Below are positions 52,401 to 58,740 of a DNA stretch of 64,000 nt, in pieces. Origin of the DNA: Tenrec ecaudatus (taxonomy: Eukaryota; Chordata; Mammalia; Afrosoricida; Tenrecidae); NCBI RefSeq assembly GCF_050624435.1, contig NC_134539.1, forward strand, positions 48,888,001 to 48,952,000, given 5' to 3'. Both the position numbers and the translations under genes were made by a program. Within the stretch, counting starts at the first letter, position 1. Every line of letters begins with the position of its first letter. Below the pieces are notes generated by a model that was given only the letters and a program-made list of their open reading frames with translations, was not told the origin of the DNA and ran no database searches.

Positions 52401-52831
52401 TGTTACATGCCATAATCCAGGATAAAGTGTAAGCATCTGCTTATAGTTTTCCTGGTATTCCCAGCACCCGACACCCCAGGGGCAGTATCACCTACTTTTA
52501 GAAACACTGGTATATCAGGTGTCATTTAATGATCGAGAGCTCTGTACAGACTTGATTTTATGTAGTAGAATTGAAAAAGTGAAATCCGAGATTTTATGTT
52601 TTCGGTTATCTTTAATCTGATGGTCAGTAGACTCATTCTTTTTTTTTTTTTAATTCCTAGGGTGGCGCACTGTGCTTTTCAAAACTTGATTATGCGGTAG
52701 CGTGGTTCATCCGTGAGTCTATGACGATATACATCTTCTTGTCGGCATTATGGGACCCCACCATAAGCTGGAGGACTGGTCGCTACAGACTGCGCTGTGG
52801 AGGCACAGCCGAGGAGATCCTCGATGTATAA
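9697..52831 (+). CDS. UGCG: UGCG, UDP-glucose ceramide glucosyltransferase (complete, 9 coding exons)
   Basis: Transfers glucose from UDP-glucose to ceramide on the cytosolic face of the Golgi, the first step of glucosylceramide-based glycosphingolipid synthesis (GT21 family, EC 2.4.1.80). Exons: 9697-9794, 37730-37871, 43356-43458, 44126-44227, 45535-45647, 49861-50039, 50950-51036, 51514-51703, 52661-52831. They sum to 1185 nt, or 394 codons plus TAA, the usual mammalian length. The start ATG has G at +4 and leads into an N-terminal membrane anchor (about residues 11-32). By counting codons, the D1, D2, D3 aspartates fall at D92, D144 and D236, His193 is present, and the (Q/R)XXRW motif is RMIRW at 272-276. 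Hydrophobic C-terminal segments lie at about 285-305, 308-330 and 348-368. No frameshift or stop was found, so the gene looks intact. Confidence 0.98.
10101..14339. other. intron 1, mostly unique sequence
   Basis: Apart from a reverse AfroSINE (11485-11665) and a C(13) run near 12062-12074, I see only AT-rich intronic DNA. Short open frames here are not gene-like. Confidence 0.6.
11485..11665 (-). repeat. AfroSINE
   Basis: Reverse copy with tail 'caaacccattgctggtg' and head near 'attagggctcctggg'. Diverged. Confidence 0.7.
14340..14620 (-). mobile_element. RTE LINE 3' fragment
   Basis: Antisense RTE 3' end: 'ttgagcctttgctgaaacc', 'ggactgatctctcctgac', 'acatgtccaaagtatt' are family hallmarks. 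Confidence 0.7.
14675..14860 (+). repeat. AfroSINE
   Basis: Sense copy; B-box-like GGTTCAAACCC and tail 'gagttggaattgactcagc'. Confidence 0.8.
15398..15600 (+). repeat. AfroSINE, well preserved
   Basis: Starts GGAGCCCTGGTGGTGTAGTG and ends near 'gatggcagtgaaggtttgg'. Among the least diverged copies in the window. Confidence 0.9.
15841..15878. repeat. (GT)19 microsatellite
   Basis: Uninterrupted dinucleotide run in intron 1. Confidence 0.95.
16240..16326 (+). repeat. AfroSINE, truncated
   Basis: Head and middle only; cut off where a LINE-like insertion begins. Confidence 0.75.
16330..17033 (+). mobile_element. LINE-like 3' end (family B) with 5' inversion
   Basis: 16330-16471 reads in reverse relative to the rest (16472-17033). 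The inverted part matches the complement of 21240-21390 and the sense part continues from the matching point, ending in AATAAAATG and an A/T-rich tail. Confidence 0.75.
17056..17245. mobile_element. SPIN-type hAT element (non-autonomous)
   Basis: 190 bp. Left terminus CAGTAGTTCTCAACC, right terminus near GATTGAGCACTGCTG, with the internal hallmark GGGTCGTTCGACCCCCAAG. Flanks ATCTAAGA and GTCTGAGA match 6 of 8, fitting a hAT 8-bp duplication. Confidence 0.85.
17421..17500. mobile_element. mariner-like palindromic MITE remnant
   Basis: 'gcctcaaaaagttcatgg' followed by 'cccacaaactttttaaaa' forms a loose inverted repeat. Related remnants are at 34655-34757 and 45058-45215. Confidence 0.4.
17949..18910 (-). 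mobile_element. pogo/Tigger-like DNA transposon, internally deleted
   Basis: 962 bp flanked by TA on both sides (17947-17948, 18911-18912), the target duplication of the Tc1/mariner/pogo group. Terminal inverted repeats start CCATATATACTCGA on the left and, in complement, CCATATATGTGTGTG on the right; both then carry TATAAGCCGA motifs, repeated subterminally. It holds an intact C-terminal transposase frame (18273-18638) and lacks the catalytic domain, so it is non-autonomous. Confidence 0.8.
18273..18638 (-). CDS. C-terminal fragment of a pogo/Tigger-like transposase
   Basis: 121 codons, open throughout, with a natural stop. Upstream of the Met, the frame [14 protein letters not shown] looks like the end of a DDE domain. 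Then follow a helical block with [18 protein letters not shown] and [11 protein letters not shown], and an acidic Asp/Ser tail. This resembles C-termini of CENP-B/pogo-type (DDE_1) transposases. The DNA-binding and catalytic parts are absent, so it is a remnant and the first Met need not be a real start. Family assignment is by motif memory and moderate. Confidence 0.6.
   Translation of the reverse strand: MRRMWHEWMSSSQARLTKGGGNFMKPDIELIAKWVGDAWEDIPEDVVRRALQKCSISNAMDGSEDCALYENDSSDDDDGDLSEDSVYDDLTPAEALHWTWMMMRNLVLKDFNSLHFSLVAD
19083..19200 (-). repeat. old LINE-like tail (family B relative)
   Basis: Reverse tail: T-rich run, then 'tattgggagctcttagag' and 'acaatccatagttccat'. Confidence 0.5.
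19285..19960 (-). mobile_element. old LINE-like 3' end (family B relative)
   Basis: Reverse copy: 'tattgggactcctaggtc', 'cacccacttttctgttat'. More diverged than the 20555-21958 copy. Confidence 0.5.
20555..21958 (+). mobile_element. longest LINE-like (family B) copy in the window
   Basis: About 1.4 kb ending AATAAAATGATTTTTTTAAAA. The 3' half is the reference for the other copies. The 5' half has no open frame I can assign. Probably a 5'-truncated L1-type insertion. Confidence 0.7.
22511..22768 (-). mobile_element. LINE-like tail (family B)
   Basis: Reverse 3' end: T-rich start, 'atcattttattggggctc', ending at 'cacccacttttctgg'. Confidence 0.75.
23236..23460 (+). repeat. local duplication, copy 1
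   Basis: 'gacaatgat..aggccatttttaatagatagtaatggt' style order of blocks repeats at 24075-24300 in the same orientation; estimated 70-75% identity by eye. Confidence 0.6.
24075..24300 (+). repeat. local duplication, copy 2
   Basis: Blocks 'gatagtaagtgttaggtt', 'cctcatcctcata', 'cagatgatgtta' and 'tttgactgcagtttcagtca' line up with copy 1 in order. Confidence 0.6.
24755..24945 (+). repeat. AfroSINE
   Basis: Sense copy; tail 'gagtcagaatcaactcgatg'. Confidence 0.75.
25225..25380 (-). repeat. AfroSINE
   Basis: Reverse copy ending 'ccagggctcctttg'; an older sense fragment (25070-25225) abuts it. Confidence 0.65.
26490..26672 (+). repeat. AfroSINE
   Basis: Sense copy lacking the first bases; tail 'ctatgagtcggcatcgactc'. 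Confidence 0.8.
27510..27560. repeat. (GT)25 microsatellite
   Basis: Uninterrupted dinucleotide run in intron 1. Confidence 0.95.
28025..28212 (+). repeat. AfroSINE
   Basis: Sense copy; 'gagaaagatgaggctttcta' and 'ctgtcctatagggttg' are intact family blocks. Confidence 0.8.
28400..29240 (+). mobile_element. decayed mariner-family DNA transposon
   Basis: Sense [10 protein letters not shown] near 28880-28910 corresponds to the mariner HHDNAPAH block. A remnant of the YSPDLAPCDFFLFPKL block follows near 28970-29020. It ends with a 3' motif shared with 42325-42385 and 47064-47110. Confidence 0.65.
29340..30900 (-). mobile_element. ancient L1 fragment(s)
   Basis: Antisense L1 ORF2-like phrases such as 'gcaccatttgttacagaggc' and 'gtattatgaggcctcc'-type text, with an RTE piece (about 29700-29855) and an AfroSINE (29858-30050) inserted. 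Heavily decayed. Confidence 0.5.
29858..30050 (+). repeat. AfroSINE
   Basis: Sense copy, first bases lost; inserted next to an antisense RTE 3' end. Confidence 0.7.
30901..32494. other. intron 1, unclassified moderately GC-rich stretch
   Basis: Several 60-147 codon open frames on both strands overlap one another and resemble no protein I know. Probably old repeat DNA. Confidence 0.4.
32495..32695 (-). repeat. AfroSINE
   Basis: Reverse copy; head complement 'accagggttcc' at the right edge. Confidence 0.75.
33834..33906 (+). tRNA. tRNA-Arg-like relic (pseudogene)
   Basis: GGCTCTGTGGCGAAATGG then CTAGCGCATTGGACTCCTAA matches the 5' half of nuclear tRNA-Arg with a CCT-like anticodon; a T-loop-like ATTCAAATCC follows. 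The 3' acceptor strand does not pair with the 5' strand, so it should not fold into a working tRNA. Confidence 0.55.
34265..34460 (-). repeat. AfroSINE
   Basis: Reverse copy; 'ctgttagcagcccaacg' marks the anticodon-side block. Confidence 0.7.
34655..34757. mobile_element. mariner-like palindromic MITE remnant
   Basis: 'ggctttgagaagtttcctgg' pairs loosely with the complement of 'catgagctttttgaagtccc'. Confidence 0.45.
35449..35750. mobile_element. MER2/Tigger-like DNA transposon
   Basis: Begins CAGTTGTCCCTCAGTATCC after a TA, and ends near GGGCCAGTTG before a TA. The internal 'gttggttgaatcaatgga' is typical of the MER2/Tigger group. Confidence 0.7.
35993..36185. mobile_element. SPIN-type hAT element (non-autonomous)
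   Basis: 193 bp with CAGTGCTTCTCAACC left and GGTTGAGAACCACTG right. Flanks CTCTAGAC and CTATAGAG match 6 of 8. Confidence 0.85.
36190..37729. other. end of intron 1, no clear repeat
   Basis: Ordinary intronic DNA up to the exon 2 acceptor; nothing recognised. Confidence 0.5.
37730..37871 (+). CDS. UGCG: UGCG coding exon 2
   Basis: 142 nt, acceptor TTTTAG, donor GTAAGT. Completes the split Thr codon, continues RLHLNKK and ends after FELDYPK. This is the start of the cytosolic glycosyltransferase domain. Confidence 0.97.
38655..38857 (-). repeat. AfroSINE (intron 2)
   Basis: Reverse copy; 'cttgggaga'-type centre and head complement 'ccaccagggcccc'. Confidence 0.75.
39547..40061 (+). mobile_element. 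solo LTR, family A, with perfect target duplication
   Basis: 515 bp, starts TGTGTTAGTC, ends in CTCA, and is flanked on both sides by GTGGT (39542-39546, 40062-40066). A 5-bp duplication and TG...CA ends point to a class III/ERVL or MaLR-type LTR. 'GAGTTTTATATAAAGG' may include its TATA box. Confidence 0.85.
40809..41017. mobile_element. SPIN-type hAT element (non-autonomous)
   Basis: 209 bp; CAGCGGTTCTCCACC left, GGTTGAGAACCACTG right, and CTCTAGAA follows. The left flank ACTAAGAG matches poorly. Confidence 0.85.
41365..41412 (+). repeat. AfroSINE tail fragment
   Basis: 'gagtcggaatcgacttgagg' then 'gcagtgagttcgg'; only the 3' end. Confidence 0.65.
41750..42385 (+). repeat. unclassified element, possibly mariner-derived
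   Basis: No transposase motif found, but the last 60 bp ('gaatagtttcattttttg', 'ttgtttaataaagatttc') match the ends of the mariner relics at 29187-29240 and 47064-47110. A 153-codon minus-strand frame (41925-42386) covers it and is probably chance. Confidence 0.4.
43356..43458 (+). CDS. UGCG: UGCG coding exon 3 (D1 motif)
   Basis: 103 nt, acceptor GACTAG, donor GTAAGT. Encodes [13 protein letters not shown], which carries catalytic-site Asp92, through LFIG. Confidence 0.97.
44126..44227 (+). CDS. UGCG: UGCG coding exon 4 (D2 motif)
   Basis: 102 nt, acceptor TTCCAG, donor GTGAGG. Encodes GKKVGINPK through IWICDSGIR, which carries Asp144. Confidence 0.97.
45058..45215. mobile_element. mariner-like palindromic MITE remnant (intron 4)
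   Basis: 'gggggcttcaagaagtttgt' and 'ggaattaaaagacaatgga' are the left-arm hallmarks; the right arm is decayed. Confidence 0.45.
45535..45647 (+). CDS. UGCG: UGCG coding exon 5
   Basis: 113 nt after a long pyrimidine tract and GTAG acceptor; donor GTAAGT. Encodes [13 protein letters not shown] through GFAATLEQ. Confidence 0.97.
46440..47115 (+). mobile_element. decayed mariner-family DNA transposon (intron 5)
   Basis: Near 46850-46920 'ttggccctgaccttgttc' and the following text read, with frame slips, as the mariner PDLAPCDFFLF block. A shared 3' motif occurs at 47064-47110. Confidence 0.55.
47535..47560 (+). pseudogene. U6 snRNA 5' fragment, retrotransposed
   Basis: GTGCTCGCTTCGGCAGCACA begins exactly at U6 nucleotide 1 and runs about 26 nt through the 5' stem-loop. 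Flanks AAGACATCCTGGG and AAGACGTCCTGGG match 12 of 13. There is no A-tail. Confidence 0.75.
47873..48070 (+). repeat. AfroSINE (intron 5)
   Basis: Sense copy; tail 'gtgagtcagaatcaactcac'. Confidence 0.8.
48231..48345 (+). repeat. LINE-like tail (family B)
   Basis: 'aaatgttttgagaatgatga' through CAATAAAATGATTTTT. Confidence 0.75.
48390..49270 (+). mobile_element. LINE-like 3' end (family B) with nested tail insertion
   Basis: The element runs 48390-48420, is interrupted at 48421-48577 by two tandem tail units, and resumes at 48578. The break is flanked by ATATAGCGTCTGAG and ATATAGTGTCTAAG (12 of 14). Confidence 0.7.
49275..49435. mobile_element. short pogo-like MITE with microsatellite-expanded end
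   Basis: Starts CCATATACATTTG after TA. The right part contains GATATTCGGGTCGGCTTG and ACTCGAGTG, the complement of the 17949 terminus, then runs into (TG)28. Confidence 0.65.
49379..49435. repeat. (TG)28 microsatellite
   Basis: Uninterrupted run in intron 5, at the end of the pogo-like MITE. Confidence 0.95.
49861..50039 (+). CDS. UGCG: UGCG coding exon 6 (His193, D3 motif)
   Basis: 179 nt, acceptor TGGCAG, donor GTAAGA. Encodes [18 protein letters not shown], which includes His193, then the region up to AEDYF, which carries the proposed catalytic base Asp236. Confidence 0.97.
50950..51036 (+). CDS. UGCG: UGCG coding exon 7 (start of RXXRW)
   Basis: 87 nt, acceptor TTTCAG, donor GTAAAT. 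Encodes [12 protein letters not shown] through QFQSRMI and the first two bases of the Arg275 codon. Confidence 0.97.
51514..51703 (+). CDS. UGCG: UGCG coding exon 8 (end of RXXRW, membrane segments)
   Basis: 190 nt, acceptor TTTTAG, donor GTATGT. Completes Arg275 and Trp276, then encodes two hydrophobic stretches ending at YIQLRGVQ. Confidence 0.97.
51974..52274. mobile_element. piggyBac-type non-autonomous element (intron 8)
   Basis: 301 bp between TTAA sites (51970-51973 and 52275-52278). Terminal repeats CCTCCCTGGCGGT and, in complement, CCTCCCTGGTGGT. Near the right end a hairpin is formed by CCCGAGTGTGGCTC and GAGCCACACTCGCG. TTAA target use is diagnostic for piggyBac. No open frame. 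Confidence 0.85.
52323..52509. mobile_element. second hAT-like non-autonomous element (intron 8)
   Basis: 187 bp; left CATGGGTTCCCAAACTT, right complement CAGTGTTTCTAAAAGT. Flanks GGATATGG and GTATATCA match 5 of 8. The 'gctgccccc' and 'caggggcag' subterminal blocks are in mirror positions. Different from SPIN. Confidence 0.6.
52661..52831 (+). CDS. UGCG: UGCG coding exon 9 (C terminus and stop)
   Basis: 171 nt, preceded by a T(11) tract and CCTAG acceptor. Encodes [15 protein letters not shown] through the C terminus AEEILDV, then TAA. Confidence 0.97.
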   Translation, partial: GGALCFSKLDYAVAWFIRESMTIYIFLSALWDPTISWRTGRYRLRCGGTAEEILDV

Positions 52832-55245
52832 CCACAGCTCCGTGACTGTATATAAAAAAGAAGTATTATAAATTATGTTTATATAAATGCTTTTAAAGGA
52901 TCTACCTTCAGTAGTTTTATCACCTGTATGTTTTGGTAACTATTCTTTAATTTATTTTGCATGGCACTTGCATCTGTGAGAAAACAAAGCAGAAAACCAC
53001 GTGTCTAGTCTTGGCCAAATGGTACACTTTATTTTGTGGAAGTATAGAATCAAGAGACTTGGTTCCAAGAACCTGGGTTTGTTTTGCTGTTGTTGTTGTC
53101 TGTTTACTTTTTAAAATACATGTACATATGATCGCTCTGCAATGAACACTATGACAGTATCCTTCAGTAGAAAAAGTTTCCTGGATGTGCGTACACGCTT
53201 TTAGAACTGCATGGGACGACAGCGGCCACGGTCTGGGACTCTGGAAAGACCGGACGGTCACTCATCTTCATGTCCAAAGGGAACGGTGTTGTGCGGTGAA
53301 GAGCCCACAGTGAGGTACTAGCTGAGGAACTTTTTCATGCTCTATGCCTACCTCGTACAGCTGTTGCAGAGCAAATTTACATCACCATAAGGTAGATGGG
53401 CCTTGCAAAAACAATGAGGAAAACGTAGTAAAAGTTTATAGCTGCAGTCTAGTATTTATATGAATCTGTGAGAGATGTTTTTCAGTCTCATTGCAATGAA
53501 CCAAAAGCGGCTGAGTTTGGTTTTAAATTGTAGCCCATTATTGAAGGCATCTTTTGACCAACATTTGTTGGTTCTGTCTTGAACCATTGTTAATCACTGT
53601 GCTGTACTTAGTCTAGTTACGCCTTCCCATCCCTGCTCCTCGCCCAGCTGAACCCATCTTTCCTTGACTTTTTTTTCAGGGGGCTGGGGGTGATTTTGTT
53701 GTTGTTTGTTTTAGTGTGAATGAGTGTTTTGATAGTTGTGAGGGAAAAAGCATTTCAGACACATTTCACACATGAGCTATTTTCTTACACAGTGTGTCTT
53801 ATTATTAATAAGAATGTAATTTCATGACAGATATTTAATATCTTTTTAAAGTAAATATCCTAGCCATCAGTAAATAAATTACAGTAGAGTATTGAGGGGA
53901 TAGGAGTGAATTTTACTGTTAAAATTAATCAGTGTCAGACTTCAGTCTACTGTGTGTATGTGCGTGGTTTTGTTTTTGTTTTTAAACCATTATCGTTAGT
54001 CTAGTTTGTATTTAGATTGGATTTTTGTATTCCAGTTTGTATGACAAAGTAGACTAGACCAGTACAGGTTGTAAATGCATGCTATATTTCACTTTTCTCT
54101 TCCCACCATGCCGCTAAACTTGCTTGTCAGGTTGTGCAGGTTGTGCTTGTCAACTTGTGGTGAACTGGACTTGTTTTTGTTTGAGAAATAAGCAAACATG
54201 TAAGGGACAGTGCAGAAGCCTTTTTTCCCCCCTTCTTTTGGTAATGGTATTTTTGCTGCTGCTTCTGAATCGGGTGGCGTGTCGTCTGTATGATCCTGTT
54301 GTGCAAGGCTCACACTGGCAATGTGGCAGCTGCAAAGTCTAAGTTCAATGCTTTCCATGTCAAAGCATAATGTGGAGCATATTAGCAATAACTACATATT
54401 GATAGAGAATGGACACCTTTGACTTCACTGAGCCAGTTCATTTGTCTAATGATTACACACGTTTAAATTGCAATATGTCTATAAATGTGTATGAAGAATG
54501 TATACACATTATAGTTAAGCTTTTCTCTGGGCCAACGTGCTTCATCCGTTTTTCTTTTTCCTTCTCTTTTTTTTTTTGCCTTATGATGAACTTGTTCGAA
54601 GGGCATTTTGTTCGTGAACAAAGGCTTGAATTCCTGCTCCTTTCTTGGAGTCGTTCAGGTGAATTGGGGAGTCGTGTGTCCTGAGGAAAGTTGCACAGTG
54701 AAAACCAGTCTAGTTGTGACCCACTAAACGTTCGTTTTTTAGAATCATTATTGATACCAGTTGAATTTTGCGGACTGTGTAATTTGTTGTTTGTTTCATG
54801 AAGTTTGGTTGATGCCATGCTTTGCACCGCTGAAATGAAACCTTGCTTTCTGTTGATATCAGTGTGGGCAATGTAGTGAAAAACCAAATGGCTGAACAGA
54901 CTTCTTGTGCTTTGTAAACATGAAGTAAATGACTGTTCTGTGTGTGCTGTATGTGGTAATAACGGAGTAGTTCCTAAAACTGAAGTTTCACATAAGCAGA
55001 CAGAGTGATTCTTTGTATAGAAAATTTTGATTGTTTAAAACATGGTCATAAATGATACAATTGTTGATCTAGGAGTCCAGATGTAATCGCTGTCTATATT
55101 TTAAAAACCAACCAATCAACCAAAAACAAAAAACAAACAAAAAAAACAACCAACCAACAAGTGTCCAGGATATATCATGTTGTATTATTTAAAATCATGG
55201 TCTTAAGAGTTTTGTTCAAAAAATAAACATTTGAATACAATGAAA
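52832..55245 (+). other. UGCG: UGCG 3' UTR with two candidate poly(A) signals
   Basis: About 2.4 kb of AT-rich sequence after the stop, free of the interspersed repeats that crowd both sides, as expected of a constrained 3' UTR. AATAAA occurs at 53873-53878 and again at 55222-55227. The distal one is followed by recognisable repeat DNA and is the likely main site. Open frames here, such as the 144-codon one on the minus strand at 54453-54887, look like chance. Confidence 0.8.
55222..55227 (+). promoter_or_regulatory. UGCG: distal poly(A) signal of UGCG
   Basis: Canonical AATAAA about 2.4 kb after the stop. The proximal alternative is at 53873-53878. Confidence 0.6.
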
Positions 55246-55282
55246 ACATTGTATTTACTTTTGTTTACTGTCTTTTATATCT

Positions 55283-55410
55283 ACCCAATATACTCAAGTA
55301 TACCCAACCTGAATATCAGCCACGGCACCTAATTTTACCACAAAACTGTGTTTTAAATATGCTGACTCAGCTTGTACACCAGGATATACATCAAGTATCC
55401 AACTCGGATC
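55283..55410. mobile_element. pogo-like MITE remnant
   Basis: 'ccaatatactcaagtatacc' and 'ggcacctaattttaccac' match the left terminus of the 17949 element. It lies just past the UGCG poly(A) site. Confidence 0.55.
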
Positions 55411-55454
55411 TGCTAAGTGTGAATTAGCTTCTGTTGTTGTTGTCTGTTTATAGA

Positions 55455-55690
55455 CTTAGGAATCCCCTGGGAAACTTCAAAGGAAATACAGGTACCTGGG
55501 CCCTACCCACGGGTTCTGATTTAATTAGTCCGGGGTGGGGCCTGAGCTCTGGTTCTGAGATAATTAGTCCGGGGTGGGGCCTGAGCGCGGCAGGGCGATT
55601 CTGCTGTCCAGCTGGGGCCCACTGGTCAGTACTAACATTTAGTAAAGATGCACCGATCCCTTTGAACCTTCTGAACTCAGCCTTAGAGCT
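55455..55690. repeat. old interspersed repeat (MER5/hAT-like) with internal duplication
   Basis: The block 'aattagtccggggtggggcc' occurs twice about 45 bp apart (near 55525 and 55562). Confidence 0.5.
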
Positions 55691-55906
55691 CTCCCTTCCC
55701 CAATGGCTGTGAAAGACAACTCCAAAGAAAGGAATTAGAATGACATTGCTGGCTGATACCAAAGTGGGAGCCGGACTAAGCTTCACCCACATACTGTCCA
55801 AGACCAGCCTCCTCCCAAGTTGTGGGCATTCCTGGGCCTGTTTAGCTACTAACTCATGAAAGAATAATTCTGGCAAGCAAATCCCAGGGGAGAAAGAATC
55901 TTTCTT

Positions 55907-56032
55907 TGTTTTTCTTTTTTTTTTTTAATAAATAATTTTATTGGGGCTCATAGAACTCTTATCACAATCCATACATACATCAATTGAGTAAAGCGCTCTT
56001 ATACATTCATTGCCCTCCTCATTCTCAAAATT
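55907..56032 (-). repeat. LINE-like tail (family B)
   Basis: Reverse 3' end: T-rich run, 'aattttattggggctcatag', 'tcctcattctcaaaa'. Confidence 0.75.
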
Positions 56033-56184
56033 CGTCTGGGAGGAAGAATCTTAAAGGGATCTGACCACAGGCTACCAGACCTTTGTTCCTAGTCCTTTGA
56101 CCTCGTAAACAAGATCATTGCTCTAAGTTTGTACAGCACACTTCTATCTAATCTTAACATTTAACAAGTTGCCATGAAATGAAT

Positions 56185-56704
56185 TGTGTTAGTCTGAGTA
56201 CGTTAGAGAAACAAATCCACAGAAACTCATATGTATAAGAGAGAGTTTTATATAAAGTGTAAGTGCACATCAAGAAAACATCCCAACCCAGTGCTGCCCA
56301 AGCCCACAAGTCCAACATTAACCCATATGTCTGACACCAGTCCACAAAGTCCTCCTTCATCTCACAAAACACAAGCAATGACGCCAACCGCAGGAGGAAA
56401 GCTGAACCAGTGAACGTGTAAGAATCTCAGCACTGGTAGTGGTCTCCATGTGGCTGCTTCAGCACCCAGGGCTGCATCGGAGTAAGTCCATGTGGCTTCT
56501 CCTCAGGGATGTCTTGCAGGAAGTGAGCCTTAACAGCTGAAGCAGGGAACTGGTTAAGACAGCTGCACCCTGTCCGACCATCAGAAAGCAAGAGACCCGA
56601 GAACTCGAAAGGCAAGGCTCCCTGAGCCATTTATCTCTCCACCCTTCAAGTAATCCCACATGTGTTTATCAGCCAGGTTGGCACAATAAACCTTAACTAT
56701 CTCA
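56185..56704 (+). mobile_element. solo LTR, family A, with perfect target duplication
   Basis: 520 bp, TGTGTTAGTC...ATCTCA, flanked by TGAAT on both sides (56180-56184, 56705-56709). Closely similar to 39547-40061. Confidence 0.85.
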
Positions 56705-57470
56705 TGAATGAATTTAAATCTTAGAGTTTTATAGCTAGACCAACCTTGAAACGTGATTTTGGAATGTTGAAGTAGAGACTCCCACTGTATGAGTGTTGTG
56801 GTCCTAAGGACATATAGGTGGGCATAGATGGGTATGTCAGGTGAAGTGTGTTTCTCGACTGGATTACAAAAATTAAAGTTCTGTTTACAGAATTAAGGTG
56901 GTTATGAAAAACCTTAAAATTAACCTATAGCTTATATCCATCTGTATTCTAACTTAAAATTTATATTTTAAAAAAGTTGTTCTAGAAAGCCATATTGAAA
57001 CCTGCTGAACAAGAATGTAAATTATAAAGTTTGCTTAAGGTGACTTGCTTTATACACACTATTGATAGATAAGATTTCAGCACATACCATAAGACTATGT
57101 TCATGACAGTGAAATCAGCCCGGACCATTGCCTTCTGGAATTTATTAGGGGATAGTGCTTGAACTATCACTCATTCAATTCTAGTTATTTTGATGACCAT
57201 ATCAACTTGATTTTGTTGGAGAGAAAATCAACATTGCTAAATGATGAGCAATGGTCCTCGGATCTGAAAGCATATGCATTGAGCTGAATAATTTGCCTTA
57301 AAAGATAACTGGCTGCCAGGTATTTTAAAATTATACTATTAATCTTCTGTGAAAACAAACATACTTTATGTTACAGTTCTCAATTAGCCAATTGCCTTAG
57401 ACCAAAATATGCCCAGCCCTTTGCATGGCCCCTCCTGTGAGAGACTGGCAGGGGCAGTGAGAGTCTTTTC

Positions 57471-57672
57471 TGGAGTCCTGCTGGCGTAGTGGTTGCACGT
57501 GCTGCCGCCCTCGAGGTCGGCAGTTCCAAACCACCAGCTGTTCCTCCAGAGAACGAGGTTTTACTCCTACAAAGAGTTACAGTCTCAGGAACCCACAGAG
57601 GCAGTTCTACCCTGCCTTCCAGGGTTGCTGTGAATTGGAACCAATTTGATGGCAGTGAGTTTGGGGTTGTTT
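57471..57672 (+). repeat. AfroSINE
   Basis: Complete sense copy; 'gtcggcagttccaaaccacc' and tail 'tttgatggcagtgagtttgg'. Confidence 0.85.
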
Positions 57673-58324
57673 TTTGTGACACTCTGGGTTGATTTCATGT
57701 GGTTATGCTGTTTGGACTACTAGTCACCAAGACATCCAAGCTAATAGCATGGAGTTGTAATTTTGTAAACAATTTGGGGATGCCATTTCTTTGAGCGGCA
57801 CTGAAAGCAAAGTAGCTTAACCACCCTCCCCTGCTCCCTGGCCCTCTTATTGTGCCACCTTGATGGGCTTTTGTTCCCTTGCCTGTATCACCAGCCCTGG
57901 AACCTCGGCCCTCCTTCCTCTTCACCACCACCAGGCCAGCCAGAGGAACAAGTTGTTAAACAGACTATGAACACAAGGTCTGGAGTACAGAGCAGGGGAG
58001 TGGGGCTGTAAGTGGGAACCTGGGAGTTAATTCCATAGCGGCCATAGTTAAAGAGAATAACAAAAGAGTGTGTCAACTAATGAGAGCTGACGACAGAATC
58101 ATGGGGTCTGTATAGAGATACCCATAGAGAGAAGCTTCTAAGAAAGGCTACTGTCCCTGCAGTCGGACTTCCCTTTGGAAGCTATGGGGCTTTGGGCAGG
58201 CTCCTCTCTTAGCCTGAGTGTATTATGTGCAGTGGGAGATATTAAAGCACCTGATGCTGTCAGATACACACGAGGACTAAGGTGTGCCTGACCCAAGCCA
58301 TGGTATTTTCAGTCATCTCATGTA

Positions 58325-58740
58325 TATGAAAATTGGGCACTGACAAGGAAGACCAAAGAAGAAGCTAAGTGTTTGAATTGTGCTGGTGGAGAATATTGTA
58401 AGTACACAAACTGCCGAAAGAACAAAGATCCGTCTTGAACAAAGTACAGCCAGAAAGCTCCATGGAGGCACAGATGGTGAGACTTTGTCTTAGATCCTTT
58501 GGACGTGGTGTTGGGAGAGACCAGCCCCTGGAAACGGGCATGATCGTGCCTGGGAAAGCAGCGAGGCAATGAATAAGAGGAAGGCTTTCAACTAGATGGA
58601 TTGAGACCATGGCTGTGACGGTGGGCTCACAACACAAGAACAGTTGCGAGGGGGGTGCGGGACTGGGTGTGTTTCACTCTGTTGTACAAAGGGCCACATG
58701 GGTCAGAACCAACTGGGCAGCACCGAACAACCACAAATGA
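58325..58740 (+). mobile_element. RTE LINE 3' end
   Basis: Sense RTE 3' terminus: 'agtacagccagaaagctcc', 'agagaccagcccctgg', ending 'gggtcagaaccaactgggca' then CAACCACAA. The last ~60 bp match the AfroSINE tail. Confidence 0.75.

Noticed and set aside
54453-54887. 144-codon minus-strand frame in the UGCG 3' UTR
   Set aside because: Low-complexity Lys/Glu-rich stretch, no similarity known, opposite strand to the transcript.
55448-55876. 142-codon minus-strand frame downstream of UGCG
   Set aside because: Lies over an old repeat with an internal duplication; the repeated peptide simply mirrors that.
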